Below are positions 8,941-20,147 of a stretch of DNA of 44,389 nt, piece by piece. Each line of letters opens with the position of its first letter. Position 1 is the stretch's first letter. The position numbers and the translations under genes are program-made. The stretch covers positions 1 through 44,389 of the forward strand of contig JARGXX010000076.1 in NCBI GenBank assembly GCA_030374765.1. Direction: 5' to 3'. Source of the stretch: Agarophyton chilense (taxonomy: Eukaryota > Rhodophyta > Florideophyceae > Gracilariales > Gracilariaceae). The notes beneath the pieces are model-generated. The model was not told the origin of the DNA and searched no databases. It was given only the letters and a program-made list of their open reading frames with translations.

Positions 8941-9925
8941 ATTGCCTGCGGGCACTTTTGGTCAACTGCGAATTACGGCTCATAATTTGCACCCCGAAAG
9001 TGCGAAATAATAATGCAAATCAACAATCGGGGTGCAAATTATGAGCCGTAATTCGCAGTTGAAATTTATTGCCTGCAGGCAATCCCAATCCGCCTTTTTG
9101 ACTACGTCTGCCCACATCCAAAAACACCCCCTTGGGCCCCCCACACCCCCGTTTTTCGCCTTCGCCCACACGCCGCTCCCTACATTTGCGCCACACTCCT
9201 AAACTCTCACCACACCCCTCGTCTCTCACATACGCCTCTGTAGACCCATATCAAGCGTCATTGCAAAACCGAAAACCTAATGATGTTTCACTAAACACCT
9301 TCACTCGCCCACAACGCTTCTTCTTCACTGCACCGTGTCACAACTCATGTACATTCAACTTTTCAATTTCAACCAAGTACTCTAAAAATCCAAACTTTCT
9401 CACCACTCTCCTTTCTATACAGATGCTACTAATTCTCGGAAGTGCACCAAAACATGTCTTTCCACAAACATGTCTGTCGGCACCCTTTACGCGAGCTCGT
9501 TCACCATTCACATTCGACAGTATTCGCCTGTGGTAGTCTAAGGTTGGGCGCCGCTAGAAAAGACGTTCAGCCCCAACCGGTTCAATAACCGTCGTTTCCG
9601 CCGGTATAAAGCCGTGAGAGGGAGACACAGGCATGGGAATCGGCTCTATACAGCGTCTACGGCCTTGGTACGGCGCCTGGTAGAAGGGAAACGAGTTTGC
9701 TCACATTGAGTGAAATTGCCTGCGGGCACTTTTGGTCAACTGCGAATTACGGCTCATAATTTGCACCCCGAAAGTGCGAAATAATAATGCAAATCAACAA
9801 TCGGGGTGCAAATTATGAGCCGTAATTCGCAGTTGAAATTTATTGCCTGCAGGCAATCCCAATCGCTCTTTTTGACTACGTCTGCCCACATCCTAAAACA
9901 CCCCCCTGGGCCCCCCACACGCCAT
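8941..9925. repeat. one complete 774-bp unit plus a partial second unit
   Basis: Foldback elements sit at 8941-9083 and 9715-9857, in the same orientation and 774 bp apart, with the standard spacer between. The second unit breaks off about 210 bp in, after CCCCCCTGGGCCCCCCACAC, where unique sequence starts. This is the same family as the array at 14925-19704, on the other side of the large minus-strand gene. Confidence 0.85.
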
Positions 9926-10594
9926 ATTACGTCTTCAACCAAGTATTCTAAAACACATAGCCTCCACAGCACATGGTAAACATCACGCGCTAGGGTGCCA
10001 CCGCGCATTCAAGTGGCCATTGCTTTACATATGCACGCACGTGCTTCCATTACTTTTACGCGGAGCTGCAGTACGTCGACTTACCTCAATACGCGTGTAC
10101 GCTGTGATGACTTTACCGTTTAATACAATCATCACGGAAAAGTACGGGTAACTTTCGATATAAGATACCTTTTTGAAAACCACATTTACGCCTGCAATCG
10201 TCAAATGGCCCCATTTCGTAACACTTCTATATTCCTCACAACACAAAACCGCCTCCTTGACTGGTCCCCCCCCGTTGCAATCGCGTGTACTCATCGTACG
10301 GTTTTATACTGCATACAGTGGCGCCGTTGCAAGCGCCACATCTACTTGGAATACCGTATTCAGAAAATGTTCTACGTATGACTAAAACAACCACTGATGT
10401 AGTACTATGTGTGTTACTACCTCTTACTTATGCTGATTACCAATAGTATTAGTAGCACATATACTTGTACTACCAGAATTACTAGTACAAGTAGAGGAAG
10501 AAGCACGATGAAAGGTTAGGTTTTAGGATAGAAACGAGTACTTTATTCCAAGGTATCTAGATATGCTACTGTTACAACAGACCGCATCGGTGCA
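9926..10594. other. 3' flank of the ParB-dioxygenase gene
   Basis: Unique sequence without a supported gene. Downstream of the minus-strand stop codon lies a perfect 10-bp inverted repeat, ACTTGTACTA at 10463-10472 and TAGTACAAGT at 10483-10492, with a 10-base loop. It could act in 3'-end formation, but this is only suggestive. Confidence 0.5.
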
Positions 10595-13500
10595 TCATGC
10601 GTTATTGGCTTCAGATTCATCACTGACGACCCAGTCAGACTCATGAATGCCATCGCTATCAGCCCCTGCATAGCCGTTGTTGTCCCCTCCCACCAATTGC
10701 AAAATCTCCGCGTCTAAATCCGATTCGTCGTTGGCCACCTCCATCGCTTCTATCTCGTCTGCTTCTATCGGCGACTGCTCATCGTCCTCTCCGGAGTTAT
10801 TCTTGGTCCCTTGTTCCCCCAGTCCTTCATATTCCTCTTCGGCTTGTAGGTCCACGTCATCATTGGACACAAACCGCGGAGTGAATCCCTGTTGCCGGTG
10901 AACTGCATCAGGGAGCTGATATCCGTCAGGCACCATGTACATGTGGTAGCGGACCAGCTCACGCTCCATGTACCCGTCTTCGTAAGAAGCTCCAGCGTGG
11001 AACACGTCTCCCCTGCCAATGAAAACAGAGAACGGCGGCACTCGCAACTTTTTCACCTCCATGCTCTTCGAAAGCTGCTTCAGGCGCTGCAAGCTTCCGA
11101 ATACCGTGCGGTGCGAATCTTCGCACACCCATATGGGGAACGAAAACTGCCCAGAAACCATCATAAAGTACCCCGGGTTCCCTCCGGCCTCCCTTTCTTC
11201 GTGCGTCAGCCCTCGAAAGTCGGTGTGAAGAGCTTGCCGCCGGCATTCCAAGCTCGTGCACAAAACTCTGCCTCCCGTCACCGGCCCATGCATCTTGATG
11301 CTGTTGCTGAGGTTGTTGTTCAATCGCAACGCACACAAGATCTGGCCCAGCCGCGCATCCAACAATGCCCGACGCCGAACAAGCCACTCCAATTGCGGGT
11401 CGCGTTCTACTGCATCCACCATCCCGGCTCGGGTCGTCATAAACCTTCCAACTCCTACATTCCGATCCTTCCCATCCACCGCCGATCCGGCGTTGATAAT
11501 CGGGTTCCATCTTATGCGGTTCGATTCAATCCGCAAGTCGGGCTGCTGCTTGAAGTTGTCTTCAAACCATTGCAGCATTTTCCCAGACACATCCCCACCA
11601 TTCAAACATTTCGGCGCACCCTCATCGGTTGCAAACGATTCCAAAATGCAGAACCCTTGGTGTTGCAGCTCCCTGCGCTTTTCACCGAAGAACTCCAACG
11701 CCAACTCATCCCGCTCCATCGCTGCCATCCACAGGCGCTCCTCTTCACTTTTCGGATTGCCGCTCGTCGGTAGCACTTGTCCAAACACCGGAACCTTGGT
11801 AGATTCCAGCGCCGCATGCTTCTCCTTCGCGGCGTGCCAAAACACCAGATGGTGGACCAGCTTCAGCTCTTCCGCCGTCAGGCATTCAGCTCGGTGCTTG
11901 GACGCCATATGGATGGTGTCCAGCCAAGGATGCACGTGTTCAATCACGTTAACATCCTTTGGCAACATGCTCGGCGGCACATTTGCCCAATTACACCATG
12001 CCGGCGATGAAGCCCCTTTGTAAGTTTCTGGCAGCCTCATCCATTGCGGCGGTCCATCGGGAGGGTTAGAGTCGTCAAATGGGCGCTCAATGTCAGCATC
12101 TCTCATCGACCCCTCCCCACCCTGCTGCACACCTTCACCCACTGCATCGTCTGTCACGAATGCCTCATTACCCTCGCCGTCTGAGAAGTTCTCGGCGCGG
12201 ATTCCCAGGTTCCCCAACAGTTCAAACAGAGTATCTCTCCGCAACTGCTTCATCCGCTGCAACAACTCCCTTTCCTGTGCCAGTTGGGTTCTCTTCGACC
12301 GGCGACTGGGTGGAGACAGTCTCGTGTCAGGAGCTTTTCGCTTCACACCCCTTGCACGCCCAACCGGCACCTCTTCCACCCTTGGAACAGTTCTTTTTCC
12401 TTTCCCCTTACGCGTGCTCACCCTTGGACGCGACTCGTTGTAGTTCATGTCGTCGTCCAAGTCCAACACAGCCACCTCCGGCGACGGCGCCACAGTCTTC
12501 ACCTTCGCCCGTCCCGGAGCGCTCCGACTTTGATGCTGCCCCGAGGGCTCGCTGGAGACCCTGTCCCTACTCCTCTCCTCACTCCCTACTTCAAACAACC
12601 CCTCCATCCTGTCCGTCACTTCCTTCATTTTGCGCTCCAGCTTCCTTTCCCACTGCCGGTCGCTCCCGGAGTTCTCCATCTTCGACACAATCATAACGAG
12701 GAAGTTCCGCACGGTGGACGTTTCCACTCCGCCAATGCTCATTTGGGTGTCGAGCACGGCGGCAACCGTCACGTCCTTCTTCTCTGCCACTTGTCGGCAA
12801 AAGAAGTACACCTGCAGCGCAAACTTGAAAAAGTAATACCGCATATCCTCGAAACGGCCCCTTCTCCCCCCTTCGAAACCCCCGCGGGTACCCAGTAAAG
12901 CCTTCACACACTCCACGCAAAACAAAAAACCGCCTTCATCGAGTGTGTACAACCGGTCGTCCGACAAATGCGACAGACCCAACTTCGGCGCCTCTTTGCA
13001 CACCTTCTCAAAGTTGCTCAGCAACTCCGGGCTCCTTACAAGAGCAAGGGCAATGTCGGCGTAGCGCCGAAGTTGCGTCGTTTCCAATGTGCCGAGTAGC
13101 ATAAACTCTTGCATCGCTACTGCCACCGCATATGACGTCAGTGACTTGACCTTCACTTTGTCATCCAACACTGACGCCATTATGAACGACACGGTGGTGT
13201 GCACGCGGTCTGCAAACGACATCGCCAACACGTTGCTTGCCATGATGTTCAGCTTACAACCGATGCTCAACCGCTCCTTCCTTGTGAGGTCCTTCCCGTC
13301 CGGTCGCAACCACAGAACGACGTCCAGCACTTGGGTCATGCTTTTCCACCTCTGGGACGTGTTCCTCAGGTCTTGGTACACCACCAAACGATGAAGCCCA
13401 TCCACCAACAGACACTCACAGGTAATTGAATTGCCTTGAAGAACCTCATCCACTGATCTGCCGCCGAGCACGATTGCAACGCTCACCCGCCCAACCGCTC

Positions 13501-14539
13501 CCAAAACACCTTGCTGCTCCATCATAACCTTCAAATTCTCCCTGTGCTGCCCATTCAATGCCCGCACTTGATGCTCCCCGTAGCGAATTCTGCCGATATC
13601 CACCGTAGCATTCACCTGCCTATAGTGGTTCAGCTCAATCTTGCTATCGGTGGGGATCGCAACAGCCTGTTTCGGAGGCTCCACCGCTTGTGACAATGAC
13701 CGGGTGTTCGACGGGCCCGACCTCATACCCGTGAAAATGACGTCCTCATCCACCTCCACTGCCTTGGCGGCCGAAGTACCCACTTCAATCGTTCCGCCCG
13801 GTGGCGTACGAGGGCGTGGCGTTACTGCGCGTGAAACGGATGTGCCCCTGCGCGGCGTTGGTTGAGACCTCAGACGAGGTCGCCCAGTGCGTCGAATTGT
13901 ACCAGGAGAAACGGTGGCAACAGTTGCCCCAGCACCAGTTGCAGTCGAACCAGATGCATTCGAGCGCTGCGATGCGCGCCCTTGGCGGCTCTGGGACCTC
14001 GTCTTACGACTTCCCGTTCGGGGCGTCGTAGGTGGACGCCGTTGTACGTCGGGAGTACCCTTCGACGGGGGTGGGGACTTTCTCCTCCTCTTTCCGACCG
14101 CATCAGCGGATTCATCTGAATCCACCTCAACCACCTCCCCTGTTGTTTCCATCGCCTCCATCATACCGAGGTCCCACGAATAAAAAGAATTCGGTAACAC
14201 CCCACCCAGTGTTGCAGGCGGTTCTTCCACACCACCAAATCGGTACGGGTACCTAATGTCGTCAAACCCCGGCAGGATCTTAACACTGCGAACTTTCACC
14301 AAATCCTCACCTTCCGCCTCAAAGCTCTTTAGGCTAGATCCATGCATATCCCTGGACAATTCCCCCTCCTTCCTACCAGGCATCAACACAGCCGTTCCGA
14401 CGCGCCGGCGGTTTCCCCCTTCGCCTTTCGCCAAAAGAAACACGACGTCGGCTGCTTTCATGTTTTGATGTTTTCCACGCGATGGCATTGCAATACACAC
14501 AATATGAACCGGGGAGATGCGCGCAGAAGAGCGTGACAA
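10595..14539 (-). CDS. ParB-like domain / putative 2-oxoglutarate-Fe(II) dioxygenase fusion protein
   Basis: A 1314-residue protein without apparent introns. Residues 145-260 are basic and low complexity, with a KRRRK cluster (150-154) and an AT-hook-like GRPR core (219-222), suggesting DNA binding in the nucleus. Residues about 305-390 resemble the ParB/sulfiredoxin-like fold: an IGRIRYGEHQVR strand, a helix with the MMEQQGVLG turn, and VDGLHR (379-384) in the place of the ParB G-E/x-R-R motif. Residues 400-600 are helical and unrecognised. The C-terminal part (about 900-1215) looks like a double-stranded beta-helix dioxygenase: HTD (H1105, D1107), GDVFHAG (H1181) and a following Arg in LVRYHMYM fit the HxD...H...R iron/2-oxoglutarate site. 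The last ~75 residues are strongly acidic. The substrate is unknown; DNA, histone or another chromatin component is an inference from the fused domains. Alternative starts are Met18 and Met27. Confidence 0.6.
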   Translation of the reverse strand: MSRSSARISPVHIVCIAMPSRGKHQNMKAADVVFLLAKGEGGNRRRVGTAVLMPGRKEGELSRDMHGSSLKSFEAEGEDLVKVRSVKILPGFDDIRYPYRFGGVEEPPATLGGVLPNSFYSWDLGMMEAMETTGEVVEVDSDESADAVGKRRRKSPPPSKGTPDVQRRPPTTPRTGSRKTRSQSRQGRASQRSNASGSTATGAGATVATVSPGTIRRTGRPRLRSQPTPRRGTSVSRAVTPRPRTPPGGTIEVGTSAAKAVEVDEDVIFTGMRSGPSNTRSLSQAVEPPKQAVAIPTDSKIELNHYRQVNATVDIGRIRYGEHQVRALNGQHRENLKVMMEQQGVLGAVGRVSVAIVLGGRSVDEVLQGNSITCECLLVDGLHRLVVYQDLRNTSQRWKSMTQVLDVVLWLRPDGKDLTRKERLSIGCKLNIMASNVLAMSFADRVHTTVSFIMASVLDDKVKVKSLTSYAVAVAMQEFMLLGTLETTQLRRYADIALALVRSPELLSNFEKVCKEAPKLGLSHLSDDRLYTLDEGGFLFCVECVKALLGTRGGFEGGRRGRFEDMRYYFFKFALQVYFFCRQVAEKKDVTVAAVLDTQMSIGGVETSTVRNFLVMIVSKMENSGSDRQWERKLERKMKEVTDRMEGLFEVGSEERSRDRVSSEPSGQHQSRSAPGRAKVKTVAPSPEVAVLDLDDDMNYNESRPRVSTRKGKGKRTVPRVEEVPVGRARGVKRKAPDTRLSPPSRRSKRTQLAQERELLQRMKQLRRDTLFELLGNLGIRAENFSDGEGNEAFVTDDAVGEGVQQGGEGSMRDADIERPFDDSNPPDGPPQWMRLPETYKGASSPAWCNWANVPPSMLPKDVNVIEHVHPWLDTIHMASKHRAECLTAEELKLVHHLVFWHAAKEKHAALESTKVPVFGQVLPTSGNPKSEEERLWMAAMERDELALEFFGEKRRELQHQGFCILESFATDEGAPKCLNGGDVSGKMLQWFEDNFKQQPDLRIESNRIRWNPIINAGSAVDGKDRNVGVGRFMTTRAGMVDAVERDPQLEWLVRRRALLDARLGQILCALRLNNNLSNSIKMHGPVTGGRVLCTSLECRRQALHTDFRGLTHEEREAGGNPGYFMMVSGQFSFPIWVCEDSHRTVFGSLQRLKQLSKSMEVKKLRVPPFSVFIGRGDVFHAGASYEDGYMERELVRYHMYMVPDGYQLPDAVHRQQGFTPRFVSNDDVDLQAEEEYEGLGEQGTKNNSGEDDEQSPIEADEIEAMEVANDESDLDAEILQLVGGDNNGYAGADSDGIHESDWVVSDESEANNA

Positions 14540-14924
14540 AAAAAACTATGACACGGGCGAATGAAGGCGGAACACAAAGCCAAATACGGCAGATCCGAAA
14601 CTCAGGCCCGCGGGGAGATGATTCAAGTAAAAGTGCAGACTTGATGCGAACTTTGATGGCGCCCGCTTGATCCGTTTACAAAACAAGACAGAGGCTGCAG
14701 TTCGGGAAAGGGAAGGAATGTGACGGCGGGGAAAACGGGTGTAAACGGGTGTACTTCGACTCCGTCCTTTCCGCGAAAAACTAAAAAGGGCTCCTAGTGG
14801 TTGTGTAGTGGCAACCTGAACCCCAACGACGCGTGACACGCGTCACAGCAATCGCGATCCGTTCCAAAAAAACCGCTGCACAGACACCAAATTTTATAAG
14901 TTTTAGGGGGGTTGTGTGTGGCAA
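14540..14924. other. upstream region of the ParB-dioxygenase gene
   Basis: Unique sequence between the 5' end of the minus-strand gene and the first foldback element of the array. It presumably contains the promoter. No other gene is supported. Confidence 0.5.
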
Positions 14925-17900
14925 ATTGCCTGCGGGCACTTTTGGTCAACTGCGAATTACGGCTCATAATTTGCACCCCGAAAGTGCGAAATAATAATGC
15001 AAATCAACAATCGGGGTGCAAATTATGAGCCGTAATTCGCAGTTGAAATTTATTGCCTGCAGGCAATCCCAATCGCTCTTTTTGACTACGTCTGCCCACA
15101 TCCAAAAACACCCCCCTGGGCCCCCAACACCCCGTTTTTTGCCTTCGCCCACACGCCCCTCCCTACATTTGCGCCACACTCGTAAACTCTCACCACACCC
15201 CTCATATCTCGCATACGCCTGCTTAGACCCATATCAAGCGTCATTGCAAAACCGAAAACCTAATGTTGTTTCACTGCGTCTCTTCACTCGCCCACAACGC
15301 TTCTTCTTCACTGCACCGTGTCACAACTCATGTACATTCAACTTTTCAATATCAACCAAGTACTCTAAACAACCAAACTTCCTCACCACTCTCCTCTCTA
15401 TACAGATGCTACTAATTCTCGGAAGTGCACCAAAACATGTCTTTCCACAAACATGTCTGTCGGCACCCTTTACGCGAGCTCGTTCACCATTCAAATTCCA
15501 CAGTATTCGCCTGTGGTAGTGTAAGGTTGGGCGACGCTAGAAAAGGCGTTCAGCCCCAACAGGTTCAATAACCTTCGTTTCCGCCGGTATAAAGCCGTGA
15601 GAGGGAGACACAGGCATGGGAATCGGCTCTATACAGCGTCTATGGCCTTGGTACGGCGCCTGGTAGAAGAGAAACGAGTTTGCTCACATTGAGTGAAATT
15701 GCCTGCGGGCACTTTTGGTCAACTGCGAATTACGGCTCATAATTTGCACCCCGAAAGTGCGAAATAATAATGCAAATCAACAATCGGGGTGCAAATTATG
15801 AGCCGTAATTCGCAGTTGAAATTTATTGCCTGCAGGCAATCCCAATCCCCCTTTTTGACTACGTCTGCCCACATCCAAAAACATCCCCCTGGGCCCCCCG
15901 CACCCTGTTTTTCGCCTTCGCCCACACGCCTCTCCCTACATTTGTGCCACATTCCTAAACTCTCACCACACCCCTCGTCTCTCGCATACGCCTCTGTAGA
16001 CCCATTTCCAGCCCCATTGCAAAACCGAAAGCCTAATGATGTTTCACAAAACCCCTTCACTCGCCCACAACGCTTCTTCTCCACTGCACCGTGTCACAAC
16101 TCATGTACATTCAACTTTTCAATTTCAACCAAGTACTCCAAAAAACCAAACTTCCTCACCACTCTCCTCTCTATACAGATGCTACTAATTCTCGGAAGTG
16201 CACCAAAACATGTCTTTCCACAAACATGTCTGTCGGCACCCTTTACGCGAGCTCGTTCACCATTCAAATTCCACAGTATTCGCCTGTGGTAGTGTAAGGT
16301 TGGGCGACGCTAGAAAAGGCGTTCAGCCCCAACAGGTTCAATAACCTTCGTTTCCGCCGGTATAAAGCCGTGAGAGGGAGACACAGGCATGGGAATCGGC
16401 TCTATACAGCGTCTATGGCCTTGGTACGGCGCCTGGTAGAAGAGAAACGAGTTTGCTCACATTGAGTGAAATTGCCTGCGGGCACTTTTGGTCAACTGCG
16501 AATTACGGCTCATAATTTGCACCCCGAAAGTGCGAAATAATAATGCAAATCAACAATCGGGGTGCAAATTATGAGCCGTAATTCGCAGTTGAAATTTATT
16601 GCCTGCAGGCAATCCCAATCCCCCTTTTTGACTACGTCTGCCCACATCCAAAAACATCCCCCTGGGCCCCCAACACCCTGTTTTTCGCCTTCGCCCACAC
16701 GCCCCTCCCTACATTTGCGCCACACTCGTAAACTCTCACCACACCCCTCATATCTCGCATACGCCTCTTAAACCCATATCAAGCGTCATTGCAAAACCGA
16801 AAGCCTAATGATGTTTCACAAAACCCCTTCACTCGCCCACAACGCTTCTTCTCCACTGCACCGTGTCACAACTCATGTACATTCAACTTTTCAATTTCAA
16901 CCAAGTACTCCAAAAAACCAAACTTCCTCACCACTCTCCTCTCTATACAGATGCTACTAATTCTCGGAAGTGCACCAAAACATGTCTTTCCACAAACATG
17001 TCTGTCGGCACCCTTTACGCGAGCTCGTTCACCATTCAAATTCCACAGTATTCGCCTGTGGTAGTGTAAGGTTGGGCGACGCTAGAAAAGGCGTTCAGCC
17101 CCAACAGGTTCAATAACCTTCGTTTCCGCCGGTATAAAGCCGTGAGAGGGAGACACAGGCATGGGAATCGGCTCTATACAGCGTCTATGGCCTTGGTACG
17201 GCGCCTGGTAGAAGAGAAACGAGTTTGCTCACATTGAGTGAAATTGCCTGCGGGCACTTTTGGTCAACTGCGAATTACGGCTCATAATTTGCACCCCGAA
17301 AGTGCGAAATAATAATGCAAATCAACAATCGGGGTGCAAATTATGAGCCGTAATTCGCAGTTGAAATTTATTGCCTGCAGGCAATCCCAATCCCCCTTTT
17401 TGACTACGTCTGCCCACATCCAAAAACATCCCCCTGGGCCCCCCACACCCTGTTTTTCGCCTTCGCCCACACGCCTCTCCCTACATTTGTGCCACATTCC
17501 TAAACTCTCACCACACCCCTCGTCTCTCGCATACGCCTCTGTAGACCCATTTCCAGCCCCATTGCAAAACCGAAAGCCTAATGATGTTTCACAAAACCCC
17601 TTCACTCGCCCACAACGCTTCTTCTCCACTGCACCGTGTCACAACTCATGTACATTCAACTTTTCAATTTCAACCAAGTACTCCAAAAAACCAAACTTTC
17701 TCACCACTCTCCTTTCTATACAGATGCTACTAATTCTCGGAAGTGCACCAAAACATGTCTTTCCACAAACATGTCTGTCGGCACCCTTTACGCGAGCTCG
17801 TTCACCATTCACATTCGACAGTATTCGCCTGTGGTAGTCTAAGGTTGGGCGCCGCTAGAAAAGACGTTCAGCCCCAACCGGTTCAATAACCGTCGTTACC

Positions 17901-19704
17901 GCCGGTATAAAGCCGTGAGAGGGAGACACAGGCATGGGAATCGGCTCTATAGAGCAGCTATTGCCTTGGTACGGCGCCTGGTAGAAGAGAAACGAGTTTG
18001 CTCACATTGAGTGAAATTGCCTGCGGGCACTTTTGGTCAACTGCGAATTACGGCTCATAATTTGCACCCCGAAAGTGCGAAATAATAATGCAAATCAACA
18101 ATCGGGGTGCAAATTATGAGCCGTAATTCGCAGTTGAAATTTATTGCCTGCAGGCAATCCCAATCGCTCTTTTTGACTACGTCTGCCCACATCCAAAAAC
18201 ACCCCCCTGGGCCCCCAACACCCCGTTTTTCGCCTTCGCCCACACGCCCCTCCCTACATTTGCGCCACACTCGTAAACTCTCACCACACCCCTCATATCT
18301 CGCATACGCCTGCTTAAACCCATATCAAGCGTCATTGCAAAACCGAAAGCCTAATGATGTTTCACTAAACACCTTCACTCGCCCACAACGCTTCTTCTTC
18401 ACTGCACCGTGTCACAACTCATGTACATTCAACTTTTCAATTTCAACCAAGTACTCTAAAAAACCAAACTTTCTCACCACTCTCCTTTCTATACAGATGC
18501 TACTAATTCTCGGAAGTGCACCAAAACATGTCTTTCCACAAACATGTCTGTCGGCACCCTTTACGCAAGCTCGTTCACCTTTCAAATTCCACAGTATTCG
18601 CCTGTGGTAGTGTAAGGTTGGGCGACGCTAGAAAAGGCGTTCAGCCCCAACAGGTTCAATAACCTTCGTTTCCGCCGGTATAAAGCCGTGAGAGGGAGAC
18701 ACAGGCATGGGAATCGGCTCTATACAGCGTCTATGGCCTTGGTACGGCGCCTGGTAGAAGAGAAACGAGTTTGCTCACATTGAGTGAAATTGCCTGCGGG
18801 CACTTTTGGTCAACTGCGAATTACGGCTCATAATTTGCACCCCGAAAGTGCGAAATAATAATGCAAATCAACAATCGGGGTGCAAATTATGAGCCGTAAT
18901 TCGCAGTTGAAATTTATTGCCTGCAGGCAATCCCAATCCCCCTTTTTGACTACGTCTGCCCACATCCAAAAACACCCCCCTGGGCCCCCAACACCCCGTT
19001 TTTCGCCTTCGCCCACACGCCCCTCCCTACATTTGCGCCACACTCGTAAACTCTCACCACACCCCTCATATCTCGCATACGCCTGCTTAAACCCATATCA
19101 AGCGTCATTGCAAAACCGAAAGCCTAATGATGTTTCACTAAACACCTTCACTCGCCCACAACGCTTCTTCTTCACTGCACCGTGTCACAACTCATGTACA
19201 TTCAACTTTTCAATTTCAACCAAGTACTCTAAAAAACCAAACTTTCTCACCACTCTCCTTTCTATACAGATGCTACTAATTCTCGGAAGTGCACCAAAAC
19301 ATGTCTTTCCACAAACATGTCTGTCGGCACCCTTTACGCAAGCTCGTTCACCTTTCAAATTCCACAGTATTCGCCTGTGGTAGTGTAAGGTTGGGCGACG
19401 CTAGAAAAGGCGTTCAGCCCCAACAGGTTCAATAACCTTCGTTTCCGCCGGTATAAAGCCGTGAGAGGGAGACACAGGCATGGGAATCGGCTCTATACAG
19501 CGTCTATGGCCTTGGTACGGCGCCTGGTAGAAGAGAAACGAGTTTGCTCACATTGAGTGAAATTGCCTGCGGGCACTTTTGGTCAACTGCGAATTACGGC
19601 TCATAATTTGCACCCCGAAAGTGCGAAATAATAATGCAAATCAACAATCGGGGTGCAAATTATGAGCCGTAATTCGCAGTTGAAATTTATTGCCTGCAGG
19701 CAAT
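14925..19704. repeat. tandem array of six ~773-bp units ending in a seventh foldback element
   Basis: Unit starts are at 14925, 15698, 16471, 17243, 18016, 18789 and 19562. Each starts with a 143-bp foldback: outer ends ATTGCCTGCGGGCA and TGCCTGCAGGCAAT (13 of 14 complementary) and a perfect 34-bp inner inverted repeat (first unit 14946-14979 and 15013-15046) around a 33-base loop. About 630 bp of pyrimidine-rich spacer follows, ending in the conserved tail ending GTTTGCTCACATTGAGTGAA. The array begins exactly at a foldback and ends exactly at the end of one, so foldbacks bracket every spacer. Units are nearly identical and fall into two or three subtypes, implying recent amplification. A 167-codon frame stays open in most units, but its low-complexity composition and coincidence with a minus-strand frame make a protein unlikely. 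Confidence 0.9.
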
Positions 19705-20147
19705 CCCCCTTTTGCTCCCTCAAACTGCATCTCACGTTAACCGACCCCGACCGTATTTGAGCTGTCGGCTATCGCTCTTCTGCAGTCCTCTCCGCTTGGC
19801 AACGTTCGCCTTTCGAAACTTTGTCGTTGTTTCAGCGGTGTTGCTTGTTTTGGATTCTTGCGCCCGCTGCGGTATCGAGTTACGATCAAGAACGGCTTTG
19901 ACGTACACGCACCCGCTAAAGCCCAAGACCTCACCATTGCGCAAACCCCTACACGGCCCCGCTCTTTGAACCCCTAAACCCCACGACCCCTTCAATCAAG
20001 ACGCCCTTGCACAACTTCAGCCCCCGAATTCCCCTTCAAAAGAACAAGTCTCTCTTCGTTCAATCACCCCCCCTTCTATCTCTCTATCTCCGCCCCCAGC
20101 CTTCTCCACCGACACTTCGAATATCTCTCCAAGTTCCGTCTTACAAG
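19705..20147. other. upstream region of the methyltransferase-SET gene
   Basis: Unique, pyrimidine-rich sequence leading to the start codon at 20148. It contains one short telomere-like motif (AACCCCTAAACCCC near 19970). The frame of the next gene is open from 20007, but the region before 20148 is CT-rich and leader-like. Confidence 0.5.

Noticed and set aside
10892..11773. 293-codon plus-strand frame within the dioxygenase gene
   Set aside because: It is antisense to the conserved dioxygenase region and has the composition of a shadow frame.
9926..14924. The ParB-dioxygenase gene as a simple insertion into the 773-bp array
   Set aside because: The left side breaks off ~210 bp into a unit while the right side starts at unit position 1, so the two flanks do not rejoin into one unit.
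14925..15067. The foldback element as a classical MITE with target-site duplication
   Set aside because: No convincing target duplication is visible at the outermost copies (8088, 14925, 19704), so transposition by a known DNA transposase is not supported.
15016..15519. A 167-codon frame that is open in most of the 773-bp array units (also 15789, 17334, 18107, 18880)
   Set aside because: Low-complexity Pro/Ser/His-rich product, starts inside the foldback stem, overlaps an opposite-strand frame, and conservation is explained by recent duplication of the DNA.
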